Source of the DNA: Bugula neritina
Lineage: Eukaryota > Bryozoa > Gymnolaemata > Cheilostomatida > Bugulidae
Length of the DNA stretch: 64,000 nt
NCBI GenBank assembly: GCA_964035545.1
Contig: OZ037773.1
Span: 9,339,751-9,403,750 of the forward strand
Direction: 5' to 3'
Positions 49,401 through 64,000 of the stretch are shown piece by piece (position 1 is the stretch's first letter; each line of letters starts with the position of its first letter). The translations under genes and the position numbers were made by a program. The notes below the pieces were generated by a model. That model was not told the origin of the DNA. It saw nothing but the letters and a program-made list of their open reading frames with translations, and ran no database searches.

Positions 49401-50615
49401 CAGCTAGTGTAACAGTTGATGTGTATAGTGACAGCTAGTGTGACAGTTGATGTGTATAGTGACAGCTAGTGTGACAGTTGATGTATATAGTGACAGCTAG
49501 TGTGACAGTTGATGTGTATAGTGACAGCTAGTGTGACAGTTGATGTGTATAGTGACAGCTAGTGTGACAGTTGATTGGTAGTGACAGTTAGTGTGACAGT
49601 TGATGGGTAGTGACAGCTAGTGTGACAGTTGGATGGGTAGTGACAGCTGGTGTGTCAGTTAGTATGATAGTTGATGGGTAGTGACAGCTAGTGTGACAGC
49701 TAGTGAGACAGCTAGTGTGACACATAATGGGTAGTGACAGCTAGTGTGACAGTTGATGTGTATATAGTGACAGCTACAGTGTGACAGTTGATGTATATAG
49801 TGACAGCTATAGTGTGACACATAATGGGTAGTGACGGCTATATAGTGTGACAGCTAGTGAGACAGCTAGTGAGACAGCTAGTGTGACAGTTGAATGGGTA
49901 GTGACAGTTAGTGTGACACATAGTGAGTAGTGACAGTTAGTGTGACACATAGTGAGTAGTGACAGTTAGTGTGACACATAGTGAGTAGTGACATGTGTTG
50001 ATTTTGCAGGAACTCCAAGATATAGAGCCCCGGAGCTGCTACACAGAAAAGCACCTTCAAAAGCAGCAGACATGTGGTCTATGGGTGTGACAGCACTGGA
50101 GGCTTTAACTGGTAGGTTTACATGATGCATTATGTAACCCTTAAACCTTCATAACCTGCAGGTTTGCTAATTGCACTAGCTGTATCAAGTTTGTCATATC
50201 TTATAAGTTGAATATCAGCTAAAAATTTCAAGAACTTTAACATTATGTTATTTGTAGCCCTCTTCGTAGAATATCTTTATTAGCAAATCAATGCAGAACT
50301 GCATATATAATTTTACATGTATCCAATAAAATTTAGCTCCACTATAAAATTATTTGCGTAAGCAAAAACTGTGTCTTAAATTTTTTCTAATTTACTCACA
50401 TCTTAAACCTTGTAGGAAGCTCATTTTACGAAAACATGGTGAGACATAGAAGATCATTTGTGCCGAAGGATATTTTGGAAACGAGACTACCCTCAGCCTT
50501 GCAGAGCTTGTCTCACTATAATCAAGAAATATTTAAATTGGTGCTGAATTTTGATCCAGAAAAACGATCATCGGCTTTAGAATGGCTAAAGTGTCTGAAC
50601 AGCTACGAGTTGTAA
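43450..50615 (+). CDS. ANK-protein kinase fusion gene C1', intact duplicate of C1
   Basis: Exons: 43450-44593, 45028-45135, 45683-45769, 46004-46172, 46375-46510, 48367-48465, 48706-48799, 50010-50111, 50416-50615. All lengths equal those of C1, giving 712 residues, and most residues are identical. It has about nine ankyrin repeats, the Ser-rich linker with SSGISSNAEAS and a complete kinase: LGSGGQATV, VAIK Lys478, HMDIKPHN Asp574, ADFG Asp591, RYRAPELL. Differences from C1 are scattered substitutions (for example MELCDSD for MEFCDSD, SSFYENMVRHRRS for SSCYKNMVKHKRS). Intron 5 is longer because of a 777-bp transposon, and intron 7 has a larger minisatellite. The splice sites are kept. It probably does the same job as C1; being duplicated and intact while C2 decays suggests dosage or redundancy. 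Confidence 0.9.
45400..45432. repeat. Short 11-bp minisatellite in intron 2 of C1'
   Basis: Two AGGTGTCCTGC-like units plus a partial one, at the place where C1 has nine. Confidence 0.85.
47516..48292. mobile_element. Non-autonomous DNA transposon (CAC...GTG ends) in intron 5 of C1'
   Basis: The 777-bp insertion is absent from the same intron of C1 (near 24931). The ends are inverted repeats of more than 40 bp starting CAC(G/C)GGCTTTCCATGTACC. The flanks are a 3-bp duplication AAT (47513-47515 and 48293-48295), and the empty site in C1 has a single AAT. Both subterminal parts carry many AGATCGATCT palindromes. There is no transposase. CAC/GTG ends with a 3-bp target duplication fit the CACTA (CMC/EnSpm) group; PIF/Harbinger also makes 3-bp duplications, so the superfamily is uncertain. 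Confidence 0.88.
49316..49992. repeat. Expanded minisatellite in intron 7 of C1'
   Basis: Homologous to 25906-26284 but about twice as long, with extra GTGTATAGTGACAGCTAGTGTGACAG-type units and a GACAGCTAGTGA sub-array. It ends shortly before the exon 8 acceptor. Confidence 0.9.
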
Positions 50616-52818
50616 AGAATGGATAAACTTGAATGCATGTTTTTGGTTTTCAAACTATTTTATGCATTGTGCTTTTAAATTTTTTAGCTTTCAATTAAAA
50701 AATTCAAGAAATACTGATGAAATATTATGAAAAAAAGTTGCAATGGTATAAAGTTTACAAGATAGTTGCAAAAATATTTTCTAATAGTGAGGAAATTCAA
50801 AAAACAAAAGCAAATTGATTAAATAATATTTAAATGAAAAATGAGATACAACACCTTATGGTTGCTTTTGTTTTTTAAATTTATCAACTGGTTTTCTTTA
50901 TTCAGTTGCTGTTGCTTACGCTCCAAAACTTCTTTTTCCTGTCAAACATAATAGTTAAAAGAAGTAAAATATTTTAGTAAGGAAAATTTAGCCAAGTGAC
51001 TTTGAGTTTTTTGAAATGAATTTATCAAGTAGATGTTTAGAATAAATAACTATCATGTTGCAGTTAGTTTGATTCTTTGAAATCTGAATTATTTAATAAA
51101 TGATATATTTTTAATCACACCCAGTGACTTTATGGCATTCAAAAAACAAACTATAGAAAAGTTACTATAGATAAGCCTATATAATATATAATTATAATCT
51201 GAAATTTGACATATAAGTGAATTTAATTCAACACTCTATATATTACTAAATTTCTATCTAAATAAAAGACTTATATTTACTTTTATTTTGATCAATTATA
51301 CAGCCCAAAAGTAATCTGGATTAATAAACAGAAAATAATTTTTACACGTAGACTTTGCTTATTTTAAAATCATAACTAATAATTATATTGTTCTAAATTA
51401 GGCATTTCATAAAAGCAATATGTACTTACGTTCTATTAAAAATAAAATTGATTTGAATTTCTATTATAAATCTGACTGAGATTATTGCTGACATTATGCA
51501 AACAGCAGTTGGCAAAGGGCCAGAATATTGGTTCGGTATAGTATCATGGATTCAAAGCAATAATATAGTTATAAATGTAGAAGTGTAGATGTTTTGCATG
51601 CAGACATTATTACACTTTATGTGCAAAATACAGCTAAAAGTGATATCTCACGCATGTATATATAGGCTGAAAGCTCAGCATTTAGCTTCCTTATACTTAG
51701 CAGCCCTATGTTATATTAAAGCATACAGTATGCTGTGCTATAGACATCTATATATTAGGTTATGGCAAAATATTACTTTGCTAGCTAAGAGTAATTATTG
51801 CTAATCTTTCTTTTAATTTTTTAAAAAGACAAGCCAACAAAAAACCAAATGATAATTTTCTTTGGTTTAAAAATAATGGACACTGCAAAGATAGGTACGT
51901 TATGCTGTATAATATAATACTTATTATTCAACGTTGCATGTTTCATCCAAATTTATACAAGTTTATACCAGCTCAAGCATGCTATCTTAAGTCAACTCGC
52001 AATTTTATACGTACATCAAGTTATCATTCTTATTCTTCCAGCTCAATCTCAACTCACAGTGTTTTATAAGTGTTGAACAATTAAATTGTTCAAACATAAC
52101 ATTTATATCATCTTATACTAGCTGTAATATTTAAAGCCTATGTCAACTATATATGGTGGTAAAATTTTGCTGTACCTCTTCTCTTACCTCTTCTTCTTTA
52201 GAAAGCACTAGAGCATGTAGCAAGTGGTGCTCCTCAATAGGTTGCAGTCTTTGGTTAGCTCGTACATGCATGTCAACTAGTTGTCAAATGACTAATGTGC
52301 ACATCATTACGTATAAATGTACATCACTTTTACCGTATAGAAAGTTTAGATTTAAGTTCTCGTACTGTCTTTGGTAAAAAGCTATTGTTATAATTGTAAC
52401 ATAGTCCTATCCTTTAGTGTACAGCAATGTATATCTATAAAACATCATGTTCTATATAGCACAGTCCTATAAATACCTGGTTAATTTAGCTTTGCATACC
52501 TATTAACCTCTGGTGTAGCACTTACCCTACTTTTGTTTGTATAAATCGCTGTGACTTATGACGTGTTAACTATGAGCTTAAACATTTTATAAGGATTGAG
52601 GCTAGTTTTGTCATATTCCAAAGGTCATTATCACTTTCCTCACCTTGAAGCAATGCTACTAAGATGAATTAGGTAAAGGCAATTGAACTATATCAGCCAA
52701 TCACATGCAGTTATTTGTTTACACTATATGTTATATATTATATGCGAGGTACTATACTAGGTCATTTAACAACTATATGCTGAGTATATAACTGTGTCTT
52801 ATAACTAATGTAGTGAAT
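50616..52818. other. Intergenic DNA between C1' and C2'
   Basis: Compared with 26905-28057 it has two extra segments of unknown origin, about 50689-51166 and about 52165-52390. It also has about 260 bp of promoter-proximal DNA that C2 lost. No coding exon is recognised; short open frames here are not shared with the other copy. Confidence 0.55.
52693..52818 (+). promoter_or_regulatory. Putative promoter block of C2'
   Basis: CCAAT at 52697-52701, then TTGTTTAC and TTATATATTATATG, in the same order and distance from the ATG as in gene D. Confidence 0.4.
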
Positions 52819-58255
<5,437 letters not shown>

Positions 58256-60076
58256 TTTTATTTTAATTAGATATAAATTGTCAATAAATATATCATTGCA
58301 TCACTATATACCCACAGCTAGGGTGACAAAGTTCAATTTCTAACAAGTTTTGTTACATCAGTTTATTGAGTATTTTGATGACATATTTAGTTTTAGTTAA
58401 CATTTTTTTGTTAAGTTGATTAGTAGAGTAAATATTGTATCTTCTATAGATTGCTAAACGTGAGGGGCTATGTATTAGAGTTAATTGTCTTCACTTTACC
58501 TTAATCGTGAATTTGCTTCTATAGCATGTTAGCTTTGATCTTATCTTTATTTCTTAATACCAATATTAATTAATGGCTTGCATGCAGTTTCAAATCAATA
58601 GAAATTTGTCATTCCACAACAGTAAACATTTTGCATTCTCACTGCCATTCAAATGTTGATAATAGCATATTCATTGTTCATTACATTAATATTAAAAAGA
58701 AAAGTAATTAATTCAACATAAACTGCAACAAATGCTACTAAAACAACACCAAAGTATGCATGTTTACTGAGCATAGGTTGGCCTTGATAATTTCTCACTA
58801 GAGTGTTAAGAATCTTGGTTAACAATGTTTATATATTTCCTAATTTTTACCACTGAATGAATAACCTTTAAGTAGTATTATTTATCACATCTTGAAATTA
58901 TCCCACCTTGTCAATCTAGTAAGCAAAGTATCTCATTCTATAGATAATCAAGTTAGCAGTTGTCTTACCAACACCATTTTTTTATTTAACATGCTTGAAG
59001 TGCTCAGCAAAAGCACTAACACATTATTTAGTCATGACATGCAACTCTAAATAACTGTTTTTACACCTATTTAATGCAAATCACGAGTTTGATTGAGTAT
59101 TTATGTCAAATTTTTCAACACTATAAGTTTATATTCTTTGTTGACAACTCTGCATGGCAACTCAAACAGAAACTATTGCTTTATGCCCATTTATTTGGTT
59201 ATTACACAGCTGAAAATAGTCTATCGTATACTAGTTTCCTTTCGTTTAATTACTGTTGTACGTTCAACTGATTTCCTATACAAATTTATACCAACTTATT
59301 ATACCAGCTGTATGTAGCATCCTACTTCAAGCTAGCATGTGACTTCTTCAGATACGTTATCATTCTCATCCTCCATCAAACTCCTAATTCATTCTGTTTA
59401 AGAGTTAAATTATCAAACTGTGCAAACATTATGTTCATATTACCTTATATACTAGCTGTATTACCTGAAGCTTAAGTGAAGTATTATAGGCAGTACAATT
59501 TTATTTTAATCATAATAAAGAAACAATTTATTTCCTCTAAAAAGCTTATTTGTAACTGGTTTAGCATTGTGTCTTGCTCTTATTGCCTTGTGTAGTTACT
59601 ATTCTTCCATGCAGGGATGGTATAGGTTTTTATACAGCAGATAACTTGTGCAGGATCAGGTATTTAATAAATTCAAATCAATAATAAAAAATTCAAATAA
59701 ACACATCAGCTTTCTGCAACTTCTTACTCTCTAAATAGTGCTAGATCTGTGTAGTTTACTTACTATGTTCATGCAGTATAATGTTTGAATTGAAGAAGTT
59801 ATAAAAACTTATGAAAGGCAAAGCATGATTGTATGAGTATAGTTTTGACATATCTCAAAATTTAGTCATTTTTGTTTACATTTAAGTATTATTACTGTTG
59901 ATTATATAGATGACAGTTGAGCATGTGGAGATAGACAAACTAACAGCCAATCATGTGCACTTAGCTATTCATATTATATAATGCTGCATATATATTATAT
60001 GCTTGGTGCTACTGGGTCACTAAACAACTGTATGCCGAATATAATATAACTGTGTCTTATAACTAGTGTAGTGAAT
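58256..60076. other. Intergenic DNA between C2' and E
   Basis: C2' 3' UTR (AATAAA at 58283-58288) and AT-rich DNA homologous to 35199-37066. No exon is seen before the promoter block. Confidence 0.6.
59943..60076 (+). promoter_or_regulatory. Putative promoter block of E
   Basis: CCAAT at 59947-59951, 130 bp before the ATG, followed by TATATATTATATGC. More diverged than the D and C2' blocks, and the TTGTTTAC core is not kept. Confidence 0.35.
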
Positions 60077-61788
60077 ATGCCAACAAGTAAAAATTTTGAT
60101 AGACTTTTGGAGTTGATGGAGGAAAGAAATGAAGTTGGATTTAAGCAAAAACTAAGATCTCTGAGTCGTTCACAGCAATTAGATGTCCTTAAAGAAGGGA
60201 ATGATCAACAGGTCACTTTACTTGAATGTGCAGCAGGATGGGGTCTTACAGAGATAGTGAATGTTGCCATAGTTTCAGTACCAGCTAGTGAGCTTCATGA
60301 TATTCTAGCTATACAAGACGTTATTGGCTACACGCCACTCCATGCGGCAGCTTACTTTGGCCACACAGTCATAATGCAGCTTATAGCAAGTCTTCTGCTT
60401 ACAGCTGATCTGTATCGTCTCCTGAGAATAAAAAACAAGAATGGGATTACTGCCATACAATGTGGATTAAAGAACGGAAGAACTGAGACCGTGAAATTTC
60501 TTTTAAACTGCCTTTTTCCAGCTGACATGTGTAAAGTGATTTCAATTCCAGACAATAAAGGAAACACTGTCTTGTCTTGGGCTGCACAGTATGGACTTAT
60601 GGATGTGTTAAGACTGCTCATAGATATTATACCACCAGTAGAGCTGTATTCACATGTTCTGGTAACAGATAATGATGGTGACACAGTCATACATTGTGCT
60701 GCTTACGGGAACCAATCAGAAGCTGCTGTATACCTGCTTGACAAGTTGAAAAAAAGCCAGGTTGAAGAAATTTTAGAAATACAAAACAAAGAAAGTCACA
60801 CTTTGATTAAATATGCGAAGAGTAGAGGTTACCACGAGTTTGTGACTGTCGTTGGAGCCTATTTGAGAGATAGAAAAATCCTTCTAACTGGTAAAATTAA
60901 GCATGTTGTTGTAAGGTTTGATCACAAGTAATATTCAAATAATTAAATCTTTTTGTATATAGCATAATGATTTTTATGCACACAAACCATGCAACCATCA
61001 TCCATGCCTAATATTTGTTTACAGTGCTTTCAGTCGACTGCTTTTTTTAATAACATAATTTGATTGATGTTTTGTAAAAAAGTAAAAACATCAAGATTTG
61101 CTTTCTTTAACACGGCAATAAAAAAAGTTTTAGATTTTGGCAAATTTAAAAAGCCTATAGATGCACTTCACACTACTGCAATTTTGTGCTGTATTACTAT
61201 TTTATAGTTATATGTATTATTTCATCACATATAATTTTTATATTATACAATTACTACCATAAAACATTTTAAAGTATTTTTCTTCCAAACTGCTAAGAAA
61301 TTTTCAAACAAGTTCTATATTTATGTGTAAATAAGTTACTAATAGTTTATTAACCTTCACACAGTAATTTGAATAGTTATTTATTATTTTCAAATGTTTT
61401 TGTTGTTGAATAATTTTGCAGCAACTAAATCAGTTTATGCAAACTCTAATATACAAATAAACTTGTTTGCAATAATTTCAATCAACTAGTAAAAAGGGGT
61501 ATACTTGCCAATATTATCATTATTATCAAAATTTCGAAATTATTCTAAGTGCAATATATAGGGTTTATATATAATAATTATAAAATACTTTACTTGAAGC
61601 TACATACAATGCTACATTCCTTCTAAACATTAACTGGATTATTATAGTAACCCAAAGTAATCATTATATCTGCATAACAGATAAATCTAATTCTATTGTA
61701 GATAGAAAAGTGGATGCTGACTCACACCAAAACACAAGCTCTGCTGACAGTGGAGTATCACGTGATGTTGAGACCACTGTAGTAGACA
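60077..61788 (+). CDS. Gene E: ANK exon and linker exon, effector not in view
   Basis: Two exons are clear: 60077-60890 (814 bp, same length as C2' exon 1; six ankyrin repeats with AAGWGLTEIVNVAI, GNTVLSWAAQYG, GDTVIHCAAYGN) and 61702-61788 (87 bp linker with NTSSADSGVSRDVETT). Both end in phase 1. The linker is followed by a GTGAGT donor and an intron start resembling that of C2, but no caspase or kinase exon is found in the remaining 2.2 kb. In C2' and D the effector starts about 1.0-1.1 kb after the linker. E may continue beyond the window, may have lost its effector, or may be an ANK-only gene. The duplication model predicts that E keeps the effector that D's parent had before the crossover. 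Confidence 0.75.
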
Positions 61789-64000
61789 GTGAGTGTATAA
61801 TTACTTCTTTAATACTGCAGGTACTAGATAATATATATAACTGGTGGTGGTCTATATAGTGAACAGATTACAAGCTATTATTAATTAGACAATGTGCCAA
61901 GCCAGTGTTTGATATTGTTGAGCTATAGTATCAGAGCAAGCTAGCTTTCTTTCCTACATGACATATTATATATCTAATGGAAATGATAAAAAGTTATAAA
62001 ATACATTTGTAACGTTTAATTATAGGCATGTTTCACACATGCATATCACTTTTTATATAATTAGTCAATTTGTATGACTATAGCATCAAGTTTAGAATTT
62101 GACGTTCGCCTAGTTTGCAAAACTTAGGTTTGGGGTTGCATTATTTTGTTCAAATTGTTTCTGGACAGAGAGGATTTTTGTTTTTTATTACATAAACCAA
62201 CAGTAAACATGTTGTTCAACATGTGTACCAAGTGCTAATTGCTAAATTTGACCCAGCAGCAATATTCAGGCTTTCAAAAAGTCATGTAGCGCCGGTGCTA
62301 CACTGGGCTTTAGAGGCAACAATTCTTCCAATTTTCAGATCAATATTGCATTGATTGAAATTGCTATTTCAATCAATTTTGCAATCTATTTTTATTCAGT
62401 CACATTCAATCTAATTCACACATGTTACCCAGATAGTGAAACTAAATATTTTGAAGGTAGCCCTTGTACTAGCAAGATAAAAAACAGCAGAGCTCAAAAA
62501 TTCCACAACTTCATTGTTTAGTACTTTTGACGGATTATATCAAACCAAATAAATAATTTAAATTGGCTTTGCCATTTTTTTTAAATTTTAGACTGCCTTT
62601 TAATCAGTATTCAATATACTTTTTACCAGTTTTTGAGTGTAAAAAACCTAAACATAGATCTATGAAAATCTGAAGACGGCTGCATTCATTTTGTAAGAGC
62701 TTTTTGCCATCTATGCCAAAGGGACCGTCTCGCATTGCAAAACTGTTATCAAAAAAGCAAAAATATACCTGAACTTTATTGCCTAAATTAAATGAAGTTC
62801 CAATTTTGGAGCTGGAACATTAGTGTATATTCTCACTTTCATAAATATTATATAAAACTATTTGGGGCAACATTCGAAAACCATGAGTCATGTTTTATAG
62901 TATTGCGAAAACTCTTCAAACAATAGCTTTGGTAACAACACTTTACTTGCATAAAATCATAAGCAGCTAAAAAAAACAAAATATGTTTTAGGCAGACTGA
63001 GTTATAATAAACATCATGCTGCAGGCTACAAATCTACTAGATAGAAACAGCTGAATGATCTAGAATGTGAATTATTCAAACTGAAAGAGGAGAAACAAAA
63101 TTTTTTTGTTAGTGTGAATGCTAAACTGTGAGTTTGCTTCATTTTTAGTAAATCACAGCTAACATAAGAATATAGATTATAAAAAAACTAACAAAGATAA
63201 AGGCAGCATTATACATGTATTCAATATTCCAGAAACTGTGAGACACCATAAAACAATATCTGACATTGCTTTGCTTGATTTGTTAAACTTTGTTGATATT
63301 ACGAAAATTTCACAAGATAAGTTTGTTTGGGATAAGCTAATGTTAGCAACAGTGAGTGCATGTAGTATTGATGAACTAGCTCACAGTAATGGTATAAGGA
63401 TACAGCAAATATCAAATGTTAGATAAGCAAAGATCGAATTTTAAAGGGGGGGAGAGGGCTGGGTAAGCCTCATTAATGTATAATATATATTAGTTGTTTC
63501 TGGTATCTTATTTTACTCAGGGCACAATGTGACATCATTAATCATGGTAAATTTAAATCAGAATAATATCAATTACTTTTACACAACGAGCAAAAAATAT
63601 AATCAAAAGTTGAAATTGTGGCCTATATAAGATGCGAAACATGTGTGAATTGGTCATTTATAGTAGGTGTGACGGCGGATAATTGTTGCTGCATCAGCAC
63701 GGATGCTGTTTGGCACGGATGCCTATGTATTGTGATTCACTTAATGAAAGGTGAATGGATGGAGGACACGATGCAGGCCACAACTCTATTTTTTGTCTAT
63801 CACCAACAGTATATTTTCTAAGTTAGACTTAGACTTGAGCTCACATTCAGACTTAGACTCATATTCATACTCAAGCTTGAACTTGAACTCATACTCATAC
63901 TGTAACCTATAACCATGAAAATTACAAAAATATTGTTAACTTAACATTAATTACATAGCTGATAAAATATTTAGTTAATAAAGTTCAAAACAAAAGATAA
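61789..64000. other. Downstream of E: long intron or intergenic DNA
   Basis: AT-rich, with no caspase or kinase motif on either strand. It contains a 12-bp-arm hairpin at 62350-62377, a degenerate array of ACTCATACT/CTTGAACTT-like words at about 63820-63900, and one unrecognised open frame listed separately. Confidence 0.5.
63163..63426 (+). other. Unrecognised open frame, 87 codons
   Basis: The frame is open from after a stop at 63160-63162 to TAG at about 63424. It reads through DIALLDLLNFVDITK and LMLATVSACSIDELA, with amphipathic character but no family I recognise. An AG at 63231-63232 could be an acceptor, but joining it to E's linker in phase 1 gives an immediate stop. It could be an exon of another gene, a transposon remnant or chance. 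Confidence 0.2.

Noticed and set aside
63820-63900. Word array of ACTCATACT/CTTGAACTT near the window end
   Set aside because: Low-complexity, irregular and short; no function can be supported.
61021-64000. Search for caspase or kinase exons of E and for a tRNA or other RNA gene
   Set aside because: No HMD, DFG, APE, SHG or QACSG coding segment and no cloverleaf was found on either strand by eye.

Overview
The window is AT-rich, intron-rich nuclear DNA from an animal. It has metazoan-type caspase and protein-kinase exons with GT/AG introns, CR1/jockey-like LINE sequence, non-autonomous DNA transposons, and CA and AT microsatellites. The sequence alone does not give the species; an invertebrate is most likely. 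All host genes found lie on the + strand, head to tail.

The window is one tandem cluster of multi-exon genes. Each starts with a single large exon of ankyrin (ANK) repeats and continues, through phase-1 introns, into one of two effector domains: a caspase (p20 and p10) or a eukaryotic protein kinase. Order: (0) last exon of a caspase gene, 1-110; (A) ANK13-caspase, 3862-8765, with an in-frame stop; (B) ANK13-caspase, 14517-19538, with a frameshift; (C1) ANK9-kinase, 20825-26904, intact; (C2) ANK-kinase, 28058-35198, 5'-truncated and frameshifted; (D) ANK6-caspase, 37067-42163, intact, with an ANK exon and linker exon of the kinase-gene type; (C1') ANK9-kinase, 43450-50615, intact; (C2') ANK6-kinase, 52819-58255, intact; (E) ANK6 exon plus linker exon, 60077-61788, effector not found before the window ends.

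Exon lengths agree across paralogues. The caspase exons are 173/195/220/147 (138 in D)/110/147 bp and the kinase exons 169/136/99/94/102/200 or 206 bp. This supports the gene models and makes each lesion easy to see. Two levels of duplication show: a tandem duplication of about 8.7 kb (1-8655 and 8656-19428), and a larger cassette in which caspase-kinase-kinase order repeats (B-C1-C2, then D-C1'-C2'). Gene D is best explained by unequal crossing-over between a kinase-type gene and a B-like caspase gene, which put a caspase behind an ANK module of the kinase family.

Transposons and repeats mark the history of the duplications. A 5'-truncated LINE sits only in unit B, a 777-bp CAC...GTG element only in an intron of C1', and an hAT-type MITE in the C2/C2' introns. 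One intron of C2 has expanded to about 2 kb of a 7-bp repeat. The main biological point is a birth-and-death cluster that pairs one kind of ANK sensor or adaptor with interchangeable cell-death (caspase) and signalling (kinase) effectors. A role in innate immunity or cell death is inference from the domains, not shown by the sequence.
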